The notes under the pieces are model-generated. The model saw only the letters and a list, made by a program, of their open reading frames with translations. It made no database searches and was not told the DNA's origin. The translations under genes and the position numbers were made by a program. From contig CAVYYW010000016.1 of the NCBI GenBank assembly GCA_963772845.1, forward strand, positions 62,001-126,000: a stretch of DNA of 64,000 nucleotides, written 5' to 3'. Numbering within the stretch: position 1 is the stretch's first letter; each line of letters starts with the position of its first letter. Of the stretch, positions 55,683-64,000 are shown in pieces. Source of the stretch: CAVYYW01 sp963772845 (GTDB lineage Bacteria > Bacillota > Bacilli > Bacillales > Sporolactobacillaceae).

Positions 55683-55763
55683 TTTTCACCCTGCTATCAT
55701 TTTGATGAGTTTTAACGATAAAAATACAAAAAGAAAAGCGAAACCTTGGAATCCGTTTCACTC

Positions 55764-56624
55764 TTATTCTTGACCCTCTAAAAGTTCAATTAATCGATCA
55801 AGGTCATCCTGCGAAAAATATTCAATTTCAATTTTCCCTTTTTCTTTATTTCGCGTCGGTCTTATCGCTACAGAGGTACCAAGTCTTTCACGCAATACCG
55901 AAACTTTCCGGTTCAATTCAGGAGAAAGCTTTGCTGCTTTCTTTTTGGTTGTTTCACGTGGAACATTTTGGTTCAATTTTTGAATCAGTTCTTCAAGCTC
56001 TCTAACGTTCAACTGTTCCTTGATAACCTTCTCAGCTACTGAACCCCACTTTGATTTATCTTTTAAACCAAGCAATGTCCGCCCGTGTCCCATTGATATT
56101 TTACCTTCAGCAATTAGTGCCTGGAGATTAGGATTAAGCTGCAGAAGCCTGACGTGATTCGTTATGTAGGGTCTGCTTTTCCCAAGTTTTTTTGCAAGCT
56201 CATCTTGCTTCAAATCAAGTTCAGCCATTAGTTTCTGATAAGCCACGGCTTCTTCAATAGGGTTCAGATCTTCCCGCTGCAGGTTTTCAATTACCGCTAT
56301 TTCCATCATTTCTTTATCCGTTAATACTTTTACGATAGCTGGAACGGTCTTGATTTTAGCTTCAATAGCAGCCCTGTACCTGCGTTCACCCGCAACAATA
56401 TCAAATCCTTTGATGCTTTTTCTTACGATCAGTGGCTGAATAATACCATGCTCTTCAATTGAAGCTTTTAAATCCTGTATTGCCGATTCATCAAACGTTT
56501 TTCTTGGTTGATATGGATTTGGCCTTAAATCTTTAATTTTAATCTGTTGAACAGCTTCTGACTCAACGGCAGCTTCATTAGAAGGAAAAAAAGCATTAAT
56601 TCCTTTTCCTAAACCTCTACTCAT
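55764..56624 (-). CDS. spo0J: Chromosome-partitioning protein Spo0J (ParB)
   Basis: 286 residues. ParB CTPase domain (KIKDLRPNPYQPRKTFDESA, GERRYRAAIEAK), helix-turn-helix (DELAKKLGKSRPYITNHVRL) that binds parS, and a C-terminal dimerisation segment. Loads as a clamp at parS and recruits SMC. Start ATG 56624 overlaps the soj stop by 8 bp. The gene itself contains a parS site (55950-55965). Confidence 0.98.
   Translation of the reverse strand: MSRGLGKGINAFFPSNEAAVESEAVQQIKIKDLRPNPYQPRKTFDESAIQDLKASIEEHGIIQPLIVRKSIKGFDIVAGERRYRAAIEAKIKTVPAIVKVLTDKEMMEIAVIENLQREDLNPIEEAVAYQKLMAELDLKQDELAKKLGKSRPYITNHVRLLQLNPNLQALIAEGKISMGHGRTLLGLKDKSKWGSVAEKVIKEQLNVRELEELIQKLNQNVPRETTKKKAAKLSPELNRKVSVLRERLGTSVAIRPTRNKEKGKIEIEYFSQDDLDRLIELLEGQE
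55950..55965. promoter_or_regulatory. parS site inside spo0J
   Basis: TGTTTCACGTGGAACA, a perfect 16-bp parS palindrome-like site (its complement equals the site at 58495). Confidence 0.95.
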
Positions 56625-57378
56625 TGTTCAACACTTCCTTTGCCAGTTCAAGATAGACCTCTGCTCCTCTTGATTTCGGATCATAGATAATAATCGGTTT
56701 GCCATAGCTCGGTGCTTCGCCCAATCTTACGTTCCGGGGAATAATGGATTGAAAAACCTTGTCCTGAAAATATTTTTTTACTTCCTCAATAACCTGCAGA
56801 CCCAAATTCGTTCTAGCGTCAAGCATGGTCAGAAGAACCCCTTCAATCGCCAAATCATTATTCAAATGTTTTTGCACCAGTCTCACTGTATTCAACAGCT
56901 GGCTTAATCCTTCCAGCGCATAATATTCACATTGAACTGGTATAATCACTGCATCTGCAGCAGTCAAAGCATTGATCGTCAGCAACCCCAAGGAAGGAGG
57001 ACAATCAATAATAATGTAATCATATTCCTTAGCAATCTTCTCTAAGGCTCTCTTCAGCCTGACTTCGCGGGAAATGGTCGGAACAAGTTCGATCTCCGCA
57101 CCAGCCAGCTGAATTGTTGAGGGGATGACATTAAGATTCGGCAAACTGCTTTTTTTTACAACTTGTGCTGCGTCAACATCATCGACCAGAACGTCATATA
57201 TACATTCATCTATATCACCTTTATCAACCCCGACACCGCTTGTTGCGTTTCCCTGAGGATCTGTATCAACCAGCAGCACCCGCTTGCCCAAATATGCCAG
57301 GCATGCACTTAAATTAACAGAAGTCGTTGTTTTACCGACGCCTCCTTTTTGATTTGCAACGGCAATAATTTTTCCCAC
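56617..57378 (-). CDS. soj: Chromosome-partitioning ATPase Soj (ParA)
   Basis: 253 residues. Deviant Walker A KGGVGKTTTSVNLSA, Walker A' DTDPQGNATSG, Walker B DYIIIDCPPSLG. ATP-dependent DNA-bound dimer that interacts with Spo0J and DnaA to control initiation. Directly upstream of spo0J and 8 bp overlapping it. Confidence 0.98.
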   Translation of the reverse strand: MGKIIAVANQKGGVGKTTTSVNLSACLAYLGKRVLLVDTDPQGNATSGVGVDKGDIDECIYDVLVDDVDAAQVVKKSSLPNLNVIPSTIQLAGAEIELVPTISREVRLKRALEKIAKEYDYIIIDCPPSLGLLTINALTAADAVIIPVQCEYYALEGLSQLLNTVRLVQKHLNNDLAIEGVLLTMLDARTNLGLQVIEEVKKYFQDKVFQSIIPRNVRLGEAPSYGKPIIIYDPKSRGAEVYLELAKEVLNNE

Positions 57379-57486
57379 GTTGTCACCTACCCTTATCCAG
57401 CCACTCTCTCTAATATAACTATTCTATCATGATTAATGTTTTATGGCGGATTCCATTTTCAATTTATTTAGAAATTTCATCATAAG

Positions 57487-57520
57487 TAAAACAGGAACCT
57501 GTTATTAAGGCTCCTGTTTC
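57487..57520 (-). terminator. Hairpin between noc and soj
   Basis: acaggaacc / ggctcctgt inverted repeat with T4 on the minus strand, just downstream of noc. Confidence 0.7.
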
Positions 57521-57534
57521 GCTTCCTGGAACGT

Positions 57535-58374
57535 TTATTTCTTGGGTATTCGAATTGTAAATTGATAGTAATCGCCAAAATCTTCTTCGTTGGTGTCAAT
57601 GTTCAGACCGGTATCTGCAACCATATCAACAGATTGTCTTATGGTATTAACGGCTATCCTGCTGTCTCGGCTCAAGCTTTGACGGCGCGGACGTGGCGCT
57701 TTTTTAGGCTTTCCTTCCAGCAAAACCTTTACTCGCTCTTCAGTCTGTTTAACATTAAGGTGCTTCTCGATCACTTCTGCTAATAGCTTTTCTTGTTTAT
57801 CCGCATCCTTTAATGAAAGCAGCGCTCGTGCATGGCGCTCGGAAATAACTTTCTCCAGCAGTGAATTTTGAACAGACGTTGGCAGCTTTAATAAACGAAG
57901 CTTATTAGCAATCGTTGATTGACCCTTGCCCAGACTGACAGCCAGACCTTCCTGGGTTAATCCATGTATATCAATTAGTTTTGCATACGCCATGGCTTCT
58001 TCAATTGCCGTTAAGTCTTCTCTTTGAAGGTTCTCTATTAGGGCAACTGCTGCTGTTTGCTCATCATCATACGTTTTAATAATAGCAGGAACCATTTCCC
58101 ACCCAAGCTTAGTTACAGCACGCCAGCGCCTCTCACCGGCAATTATTTCATAGTGTTCATCATGCAGCCGCACAACAATCGGTTGGATGATTCCATGGAC
58201 CCTGATTGTTTCAGCTAACTCTTCTATTTTATTATCGTTAAAGACGGTTCGCGGTTGAAATCTATTCGGAATGATATCAGCAACAGCAATCTCCTGAACC
58301 CTATCATGTTCAGTTGATTCCTCGTTCATTTCACGTTCGCTTTGACCAAAAATCTTGGAAAAAGGATGCTTCAT
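57535..58374 (-). CDS. noc: Nucleoid occlusion protein Noc
   Basis: 279 residues. ParB paralogue with the N-terminal amphipathic membrane-binding helix MKHPFSKIFG, a CTPase domain (DIIPNRFQPRTVFNDNK, GERRWRAVTKLGW) and HTH (LAVSLGKGQSTIANKLRLLK) that reads NBS rather than parS. Blocks FtsZ assembly over the nucleoid. A perfect NBS is present at 50109. A parS sits upstream of its start. Confidence 0.96.
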   Translation of the reverse strand: MKHPFSKIFGQSEREMNEESTEHDRVQEIAVADIIPNRFQPRTVFNDNKIEELAETIRVHGIIQPIVVRLHDEHYEIIAGERRWRAVTKLGWEMVPAIIKTYDDEQTAAVALIENLQREDLTAIEEAMAYAKLIDIHGLTQEGLAVSLGKGQSTIANKLRLLKLPTSVQNSLLEKVISERHARALLSLKDADKQEKLLAEVIEKHLNVKQTEERVKVLLEGKPKKAPRPRRQSLSRDSRIAVNTIRQSVDMVADTGLNIDTNEEDFGDYYQFTIRIPKK

Positions 58375-58494
58375 TCATTTTCACCACCCTTTATGTTTTC
58401 CCATATAGAGGTTGCACATTTCGTCATCATTTTTGAATCTGCACATATAAATAAATTCGACTTTAAATGTAAAAGTCCTTTATTCTCACGTTAA

Positions 58495-58510
58495 TGTTCC
58501 ACGTGAAACA
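58495..58510. promoter_or_regulatory. parS site between rsmG and noc
   Basis: TGTTCCACGTGAAACA, perfect parS, next to the rsmG stop (58511). Confidence 0.95.
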
Positions 58511-59218
58511 TTACAATGGCATCTTAGCTGGTGTGCCTGGTTTTCTGGGATACTTAGCAGGTGTCGACGATACTTTACTAATAAAAATAAGATGGCGAAG
58601 ACTTTCTTCTTCCGGCAGTTTCAAGGCTTCTTTCCCCGTGATTTTACCGCCAAGAATTTTCACTGCTTTTTCAGCATTTTTTTCTTCCTCTTCTGCACTG
58701 GCCCCTTTTAAAGCAATAAACGTTCCATTTTGTTTCGTTAAAGGCAGACAGTATTCACTTAATACAGACAGCTTCGCAACAGCTCGTGCTGTTACGGCAT
58801 CATAAGTTCCTCGATGTGCTTGTTTTTGTCCGAAGGTTTCCGCACGATCGTGATACAGGGTGACATCGTCAAGGTTAAGTTCTTTTTTCAGTTCCTCTAA
58901 AAAAGTCAGCCGTTTTTGAAGGGCATCGACAATTGAAATTTTCAAATGAGGAAAAAGAATTTTCAAAGGCAGGCTCGGGAAGCCAGCTCCAGCCCCAACG
59001 TCACATAATGTCTCCACATTATTAAAATCGAAATAAAAGGCAGGGGTAAGAGAATCGTAAAAATGTTTTAAATAGACCTCATCTTTGTCTGTTATTGCTG
59101 TTAAATTCATCTTTTTATTCCATTCGATCAGCCGTTCATAATATGTATGAAATTGATCTAATTGATGGGAGGAAAGGGTGATCCCCTTATCCTCCATCAT
59201 ATTTTGAAGTGGATTCAT
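58511..59218 (-). CDS. rsmG: 16S rRNA (guanine-527-N7)-methyltransferase RsmG
   Basis: 235 residues. SAM-binding CDVGAGAGFPSLPLKILFPH, catalytic region TARAVAKLSVL, and C-terminal KYPRKPGTPAKMPL. Start ATG 59218 (MNPLQNMMEDKG), 5 bp after ggagg; earlier codons overlap mnmG's stop. Methylates G527 in the 530 loop; loss gives low-level streptomycin resistance. Confidence 0.96.
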   Translation of the reverse strand: MNPLQNMMEDKGITLSSHQLDQFHTYYERLIEWNKKMNLTAITDKDEVYLKHFYDSLTPAFYFDFNNVETLCDVGAGAGFPSLPLKILFPHLKISIVDALQKRLTFLEELKKELNLDDVTLYHDRAETFGQKQAHRGTYDAVTARAVAKLSVLSEYCLPLTKQNGTFIALKGASAEEEEKNAEKAVKILGGKITGKEALKLPEEESLRHLIFISKVSSTPAKYPRKPGTPAKMPL

Positions 59219-59229
59219 ATCTTCCTCCA

Positions 59230-61123
59230 TCAAGATTCTGCTACCTTAGCGAGCTTCCCTTGCTCCAGGTAAACAAGAAGAATTGAAATGTCACTTGGGT
59301 TAACACCCGATACTCTTGAAGCCTGCCCTACAGATAACGGTTTAACTTTAAGCAATTTCTGCTTGGCTTCCGTTGCAAGTCCAGAAATTGCATAGTAATC
59401 CAGATTCTCAGGGATTTTTTTGTTCTCCATCTTTCTCATCCGTTCGACTTGCTGAAGCTGCTTGCCGATATAACCTTCGTATTTTGTCTGGATATCAACC
59501 TGTTCAGCGACATCGGCAGAAATGTCTGTTTCAGAAGGAGCGAATCTCGCAATATCAGAATAGGTGAGTTCAGGACGTTTTAATAAGTGTTGAGCAGAAG
59601 CTGCTTCTTTTAATTCAGCTGCGCCCTTTTCCTTAAGCATGACCTGAAGTTCATCGGAAGGCTTAATAATAACTTTGGAAAGCCGTTTCTTTTCTTCTTC
59701 AATGGCCGATTTTTTGATTAAAAAGCGTTCGTAGCGTTCTTCAGGAATCAATCCAATTGTTCGGCCAATCTCAGTTAAGACGCAAATCTGCATTATCATG
59801 CCGTAAAAGCAGACGGTATTCTGCACGTGATGTCAGCAGCCGGTAAGGCTCGTTTGTTCCTTTTGTGACAAGATCATCAATCAGGACACCGATATATGCC
59901 TGAGAACGGTCAAGAATAACCGGATCAAGCCCACGCGACGCCTGAGCAGCATTAATTCCTGCCATAATGCCTTGCGCAGCCGCTTCTTCATACCCGGACG
60001 TTCCATTAATCTGCCCTGCGGTGTAAAGCCCTTTAACACTTTTCGTTTCAAGTGTCGGCCACAGCTGGGTTGGGACGATGGCATCATATTCAATGGCATA
60101 TCCGGCCCTCATCATTTGTGCCTTCTCAAGGCCCGGGATGGTACGAAGCATATCTTTTTGTACATCTTCAGGAAGACTTGTGGAAAGACCTTGTACATAG
60201 ACCTCATCCGTATGACGGCCCTCTGGTTCAAGGAAAATCTGGTGGCGTGGCTTGTCATTAAAACGTACGACTTTATCTTCAATGGATGGACAGTAACGCG
60301 GTCCAGTTCCCTCTATCATACCTGAATACATAGGTGAACGGTCAAGGTTTCCATTAATCAGCTCGTGAGTTCCTTCTCCTGTATAGGTCAGCCAGCAAGG
60401 AATTTGATCTGTTATAAATTTAGTTGTTTCATATGAAAAAGCACGCGGTTCCTCGTCGCCTGGCTGAATTTCTGTTTTTGAGTAATCGATCGTATTGCCA
60501 TTGACTCTTGGAGGGGTTCCTGTTTTAAATCGGACAATGTCAAACCCAAGCTCCTGCAAGTGGTATGACAAATTAACAGACGGCTGCATGTTATTTGGAC
60601 CGCTGTCATAAGATAAATCCCCAATAATAATTCGCCCTCTTAAATAGGTACCGGTTGTAAGAATGACGGTTTTTGCCCTGAATTCTGCATTGGTCTTTGT
60701 AACAACCCCTTTGCAGTCCCCATCTTCAATGATTAGCCGTTCAACCATGCCTTGCATGAGGGTCAGATTTTCTGTTTTCTCTATTGTTCTTTTCATTTCA
60801 TGCTGGTATAAAAATTTATCAGCCTGAGCGCGTAATGCTCGGACAGCCGGGCCTTTGCCGGTATTCAACATGCGCATCTGAATATGGGTTTTATCAATAT
60901 TCCTCCCCATTTCTCCGCCTAACGCATCAATTTCACGGACAACAACGCCTTTGGCGGGACCGCCGACAGATGGATTACATGGCATAAAAGCAATAGCGTC
61001 CAGATTCAAGGTGATCATCAGTGTTTTTGCGCCCATTCTTGCAGCAGCAAGTCCTGCTTCCACACCTGAATGGCCAGCTCCTACCACGATTACATCATAA
61101 TCGCCCGCTTGATATGTGGTCAT
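59230..61123 (-). pseudogene. mnmG: tRNA uridine-5-carboxymethylaminomethyl modification enzyme MnmG (GidA), one frameshift as given
   Basis: FAD enzyme that with MnmE modifies wobble U34. The N-terminal frame (61123-59771) carries VIVVGAGHSGVEAGLAAARM, ending LLRHDNADLRLN; the second frame continues TEIGRTIGLIPEERYERFLI to the stop (59230). Restored ~629 residues, the normal length. The shift is at ttaactgag (59774-59777): removing one a gives LRLTEIGR. Neighbours mnmE and rsmG are intact. A sequencing error is more likely than a real loss. Confidence 0.93.
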
Positions 61124-61147
61124 TGTTCTACCTCCTTATCAATCTTT

Positions 61148-62524
61148 TTATTTTCCTAAACAAAATTGAGAGAACAGCTGATCAATCAGACTGTCTGAAA
61201 CAGTATCTCCTACAATCTCACCTAGAATCTCCCATGCTCTTCTGATATCGATCTGTGCCATATCAATCGGCACACCCATTTCAATACTTTGCATTGCTTC
61301 CCCAATCGCTTTATAGGCCTGATTTAAGAGTGCAATGTGGCGGGTATTAGAGACATAATTCATATCTTGCGCCTCAATGCCCTGTTCAAAAAAGAGAGAT
61401 GCGATCGCCTGCTCAAGTTCATTAACTCCCGCTTCATTTAGTAATGATGTGGTAATGACAGGCATGCCTTCAGCAAAAGAAGTCACCTCATCAAGATCAA
61501 TTTTCGGTTCAAGATCCGTCTTATTAACAATAATTATAGCATCCATACCTTTAACTGCTTCAAATAGAAGATAATCTTCCTGTGTGAGCGCCTCATTGTA
61601 ATTCAATAATAACAAAATAAGATCGGCTTCTTTAAGAACCTTTCTTGAACGTTCAACACCAATTCTTTCCACAATATCTTCCGTTTCTCTTATTCCAGCC
61701 GTATCGGCTAACCTTAAAGGAACGCCGCGAATATTAACATATTCTTCAATGACATCGCGAGTTGTTCCTGGAATATCAGTGACTATCGCTTTATTTTCAT
61801 GGACAAGACTGTTTAACAGGGAAGATTTCCCGACATTGGGCCGACCAATAATAACCGTGGATAACCCTTCCCTTAAAATTTTGCCCTGTTTAGCAGTTTC
61901 TAATAACCCTTCAATTTTATCACGAACCTGCCCTGCTTGACCAAGTAAAAGCTGATGTGTTACCTCATCCGCATCGTATTCTGGATAGTCAATATTCACT
62001 TCAACATGTGCAATAACTTCGAGAAGCATCTGACGCAGCGATTGGACGAGCTTAGATAAACGTCCTTCCATTTGCCCCATTGCCACATTCATTGCACGAT
62101 CTGTTTTAGATCGAATCAAATCCATGACAGCCTCTGCTTGGGATAAGTCGATGCGCCCATTCAGAAAAGCCCTCTTTGTAAATTCACCTGGTTCTGCCAG
62201 ACGTGCGCCCTGCTGTAAAGCCAACTCCAGAATACGATTTACAGACATGAGTCCCCCATGACAGTTAATTTCAATAATATTTTCTCTTGTAAAGGTTCTC
62301 GGCGCCTGTAATACTGAAACCATTACTTCCTCCACAACCTGCTGTGTGTCCGGTTCAAGAATCTTTCCGTATTGAATGGTGTGAGATGCTGCCTCCTCCA
62401 GTGTTTGCTTTCCTTTATATATCGTATCAGCTATTTGAATGGCTTCCGGCCCGCTCAATCTCACAATAGCAATGGCTCCTTCTCCCATTGGTGTGGAAAT
62501 AGCCGCAATTGTATCTGTTTCCAT
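61148..62524 (-). CDS. mnmE: tRNA modification GTPase MnmE (TrmE)
   Basis: 458 residues from ATG 62524 (METDTIAAISTPMGEGAIAI); the GTG 9 bp upstream coincides with the ribosome site. N-terminal tetrahydrofolate-binding domain, helical domain, and G domain: GRPNVGKSSLLNSL, DIPGTTRD, DTAGI, NKTDLE; C-terminal catalytic Cys in FCLGK. Acts with MnmG. A cluster of DnaA boxes is upstream. Confidence 0.97.
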   Translation of the reverse strand: METDTIAAISTPMGEGAIAIVRLSGPEAIQIADTIYKGKQTLEEAASHTIQYGKILEPDTQQVVEEVMVSVLQAPRTFTRENIIEINCHGGLMSVNRILELALQQGARLAEPGEFTKRAFLNGRIDLSQAEAVMDLIRSKTDRAMNVAMGQMEGRLSKLVQSLRQMLLEVIAHVEVNIDYPEYDADEVTHQLLLGQAGQVRDKIEGLLETAKQGKILREGLSTVIIGRPNVGKSSLLNSLVHENKAIVTDIPGTTRDVIEEYVNIRGVPLRLADTAGIRETEDIVERIGVERSRKVLKEADLILLLLNYNEALTQEDYLLFEAVKGMDAIIIVNKTDLEPKIDLDEVTSFAEGMPVITTSLLNEAGVNELEQAIASLFFEQGIEAQDMNYVSNTRHIALLNQAYKAIGEAMQSIEMGVPIDMAQIDIRRAWEILGEIVGDTVSDSLIDQLFSQFCLGK

Positions 62525-62603
62525 TGCTTTCACCTCGTTACTTCCTCTTTTACATTATAAAAATCTATTTTATACCGCCTTGATTTCAGTATTCAGTTAA
62601 GAA

Positions 62604-62722
62604 TTATCCACATGGTAAATTCCTAACAACATAAGATAACATATTTTCGCCTGTGGATAAAGTTTTTCAGGTAATTTTCCTGTGGATAAAATTTTCAAAA
62701 AATTATTTTAAAGTTATCCACA
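62604..62722. promoter_or_regulatory. Cluster of four perfect DnaA boxes between jag and mnmE
   Basis: TTATCCACA at 62604-62612 and 62714-62722; its complement TGTGGATAA at 62652-62660 and 62681-62689. All in the 274-bp intergenic gap upstream of mnmE. Confidence 0.9.
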
Positions 62723-62798
62723 AGTATGATTTTTTTATTCGACAAAATTCCACAAAAAAAATACCATCCTTTTGGATGGCATTATAAAGAAAAAGCGA

Positions 62799-63428
62799 TT
62801 ATTTTGAAGCAAGTGCCGGGTGAACCACGACATATCTGACTGGTTCTTCCCCATTTGAAGATGTCGTAATCCCCGGATAATTTTGTAGAGAGGTATGAAT
62901 AATTTTTCGTTCATACGCAGGCATTGGATCCAGCTGGAAAGATTTACGCTCCCGAATAGCACGAGCTGCCATCCGTTCTGCCAGGTGTTGTAAAGCTTCC
63001 TGGCGTCTTGATCGATAATCCTCCGCATCAATAACTATCTTCATCTTATGATCAGCGGCTTTGTTCGCCACTAAATTTGCAAGATATTGTAAAGCATTAA
63101 GGGTATGACCCCTTTTGCCTATTAAAATCGCCAAATTATCGCCAATAAGCTGAATTTCCATTGTTCGATCATTGACTTCAGTCACTTTGACTTCGACTGA
63201 TTGTTCCAAATGATTAACAATTGACTCGACATACTTTGCAACTGCCTCGGCGGGTGTTTCTTTAAGCGTCACTTTAACTGATGCTTTCCTCGCACCCAAA
63301 CCAAGCAGTCCCTTTTTAGGCTCTTCTAAGATGTCGATCATAACCTGATCCCGCGATGCAGATAAGACTATTAATGCTTTTTCAACAGCTTCATCAATCG
63401 ATTTCCCGCTCTCTACAGCTTCCCTCAC
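62799..63428 (-). CDS. jag: RNA-binding protein Jag/KhpB
   Basis: 209 residues. Jag N-domain (VEKALIVLSASRDQVMIDIL, GLLGLGARKASVKV), KH domain (LIGDNLAILIGKRGHTLNAL) and R3H domain (AERMAARAIRERKSFQLDPM, then YERKIIHTSL). GTG start overlaps the yidC stop by 4 bp. Small RNA-binding protein of the KhpA/KhpB type, part of the spoIIIJ operon. Confidence 0.96.
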   Translation of the reverse strand: MREAVESGKSIDEAVEKALIVLSASRDQVMIDILEEPKKGLLGLGARKASVKVTLKETPAEAVAKYVESIVNHLEQSVEVKVTEVNDRTMEIQLIGDNLAILIGKRGHTLNALQYLANLVANKAADHKMKIVIDAEDYRSRRQEALQHLAERMAARAIRERKSFQLDPMPAYERKIIHTSLQNYPGITTSSNGEEPVRYVVVHPALASK

Positions 63429-64000
63429 TTTTTCTTCGCTCCTCCCGGTTGATTACTTTTTACAACATCAATTTCCGATTTCTTTGGAGCATAAACATAG
63501 TGTGTTTGCACGATCATGAAAATATTACCGACGACCCAGTACAGCGCAAGCGCTGCCGGGAAGGCAAATGCCATACCTGCAATGAAAATAGGGAAAATAT
63601 ACATCATCATTTTCATTTGAGGGTTTGCATTTCCAGTACGGCCAAGCATAATTTTTTGCTGAATAAACGTTGTCAGACCCGCAACGACCGGTAAGATGTG
63701 ATAAGGGTCGGCGTGGCCAAGACTAAACCAAAGAAAGTCAGAATGCTTAATGGCCTCAGTTCTTGATATGGCGTGATAAAACGCAATAAGAATAGGCATC
63801 TGAATAACAATAGGGAAACAGCCAGCTAAAGGATTAACTTTATTTGACTGAAACAGTTTCATTGTCTCTTCCTGAAGTTTCTTTTGTGTTTTTTGATCCT
63901 TTGAACTGTATTGTTCTCTTAACTTCTTTAATTCAGGCTGAACTTCCTGCATTGCCTTAGAACTTCTTGTCTGTTTAATCATGAGCGGAAGAAGAACAAG
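63425..64000 (-). CDS. spoIIIJ: Membrane insertase YidC/SpoIIIJ (5' part outside window)
   Basis: The C-terminal 191 residues are present; the gene continues past the right edge. Contains the conserved transmembrane core with NPLAGCFPIVIQMPILIAFY and FPAALALYWVVGNIFMIVQT, and a positively charged tail. Inserts proteins into the membrane and is needed for forespore development in Bacillus. Signal peptide and lipobox would lie outside the window. Confidence 0.96.
   Translation of the reverse strand, partial: LVLLPLMIKQTRSSKAMQEVQPELKKLREQYSSKDQKTQKKLQEETMKLFQSNKVNPLAGCFPIVIQMPILIAFYHAISRTEAIKHSDFLWFSLGHADPYHILPVVAGLTTFIQQKIMLGRTGNANPQMKMMMYIFPIFIAGMAFAFPAALALYWVVGNIFMIVQTHYVYAPKKSEIDVVKSNQPGGAKKK

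Noticed and set aside
58495..58510. Promoter hairpin interpretation of tgttccacgtgaaaca
   Set aside because: It is the parS consensus exactly; no T-run or stem suits a terminator.

Overview
This is an origin-proximal chromosome segment of an endospore-forming Bacillaceae bacterium. From about 28.4 kb to the end it follows the known Bacillus order, read on the minus strand: spoIIIJ/yidC (partial) - jag - mnmE - mnmG - rsmG - noc - soj - spo0J - DUF554 - (yyaC, plus strand) - glyS - yyzM - yyaE - ychF - rpsF - ssb - rpsR - MFS - CheW/CDF (plus) - yybS - gdpP - rplI - dnaC - purA - three tRNAs - walR - walK - yycH - yycI - walJ - htrA-type protease, with rlmH further left at 13.1 kb. Two perfect parS sites, a perfect 14-bp Noc-binding palindrome and two clusters of DnaA boxes fit a position close to oriC, which should lie just past the right edge. 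I cannot name the species.

Layout. 0-5 kb: partial LysR regulator with a divergent BenE-type transporter, a doubly frameshifted acetyltransferase, a DUF4153-like membrane protein and two small membrane-associated proteins. 5.2-13.1 kb: an AT-rich accessory island next to the 3' end of rlmH. It holds a membrane DUF4041/GIY-YIG-like nuclease resembling SNIPE (one frameshift), a nuclease-helicase of the DUF2075/Nhi type, a four-gene operon I do not recognise, and what looks like the C-terminal remnant of a large serine recombinase that abuts the rlmH stop codon. 13.1-18.9 kb: rlmH, a CxxH/CxxC protein, a decayed ArsR-MFS pair, acetyltransferases and an MFS transporter. 18.99-26.9 kb: a tandem duplication of a 3.8-kb block (KDPG aldolase, PaaI thioesterase, DHA2 MFS pump, YnfA, DoxX), the copies separated by a dispersed repeat. 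26.9-28.3 kb: an acetyltransferase and decayed dispersed repeats. After that, the conserved core described above.

How the genes work together. walRKHIJ is the cell-wall two-component system with its membrane inhibitors and accessory hydrolase. rpsF-ssb-rpsR, rplI, dnaC, purA, glyS (T-box controlled), the tRNAs and mnmE/mnmG/rsmG serve translation and replication. noc/soj/spo0J with parS and the Noc site organise the origin and division. jag and YidC belong to the membrane-insertion and sporulation cluster. gdpP degrades c-di-AMP.

Caution. Single-base frameshifts interrupt an unusual number of genes: acetyltransferases, the SNIPE-like gene, ArsR, MFS, both aldolase copies, one DHA2 copy, yycH and even mnmG. 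Several lie in short homopolymers. Some probably reflect sequence error rather than real decay, so calls of pseudogene here mean 'reading frame broken as given'.
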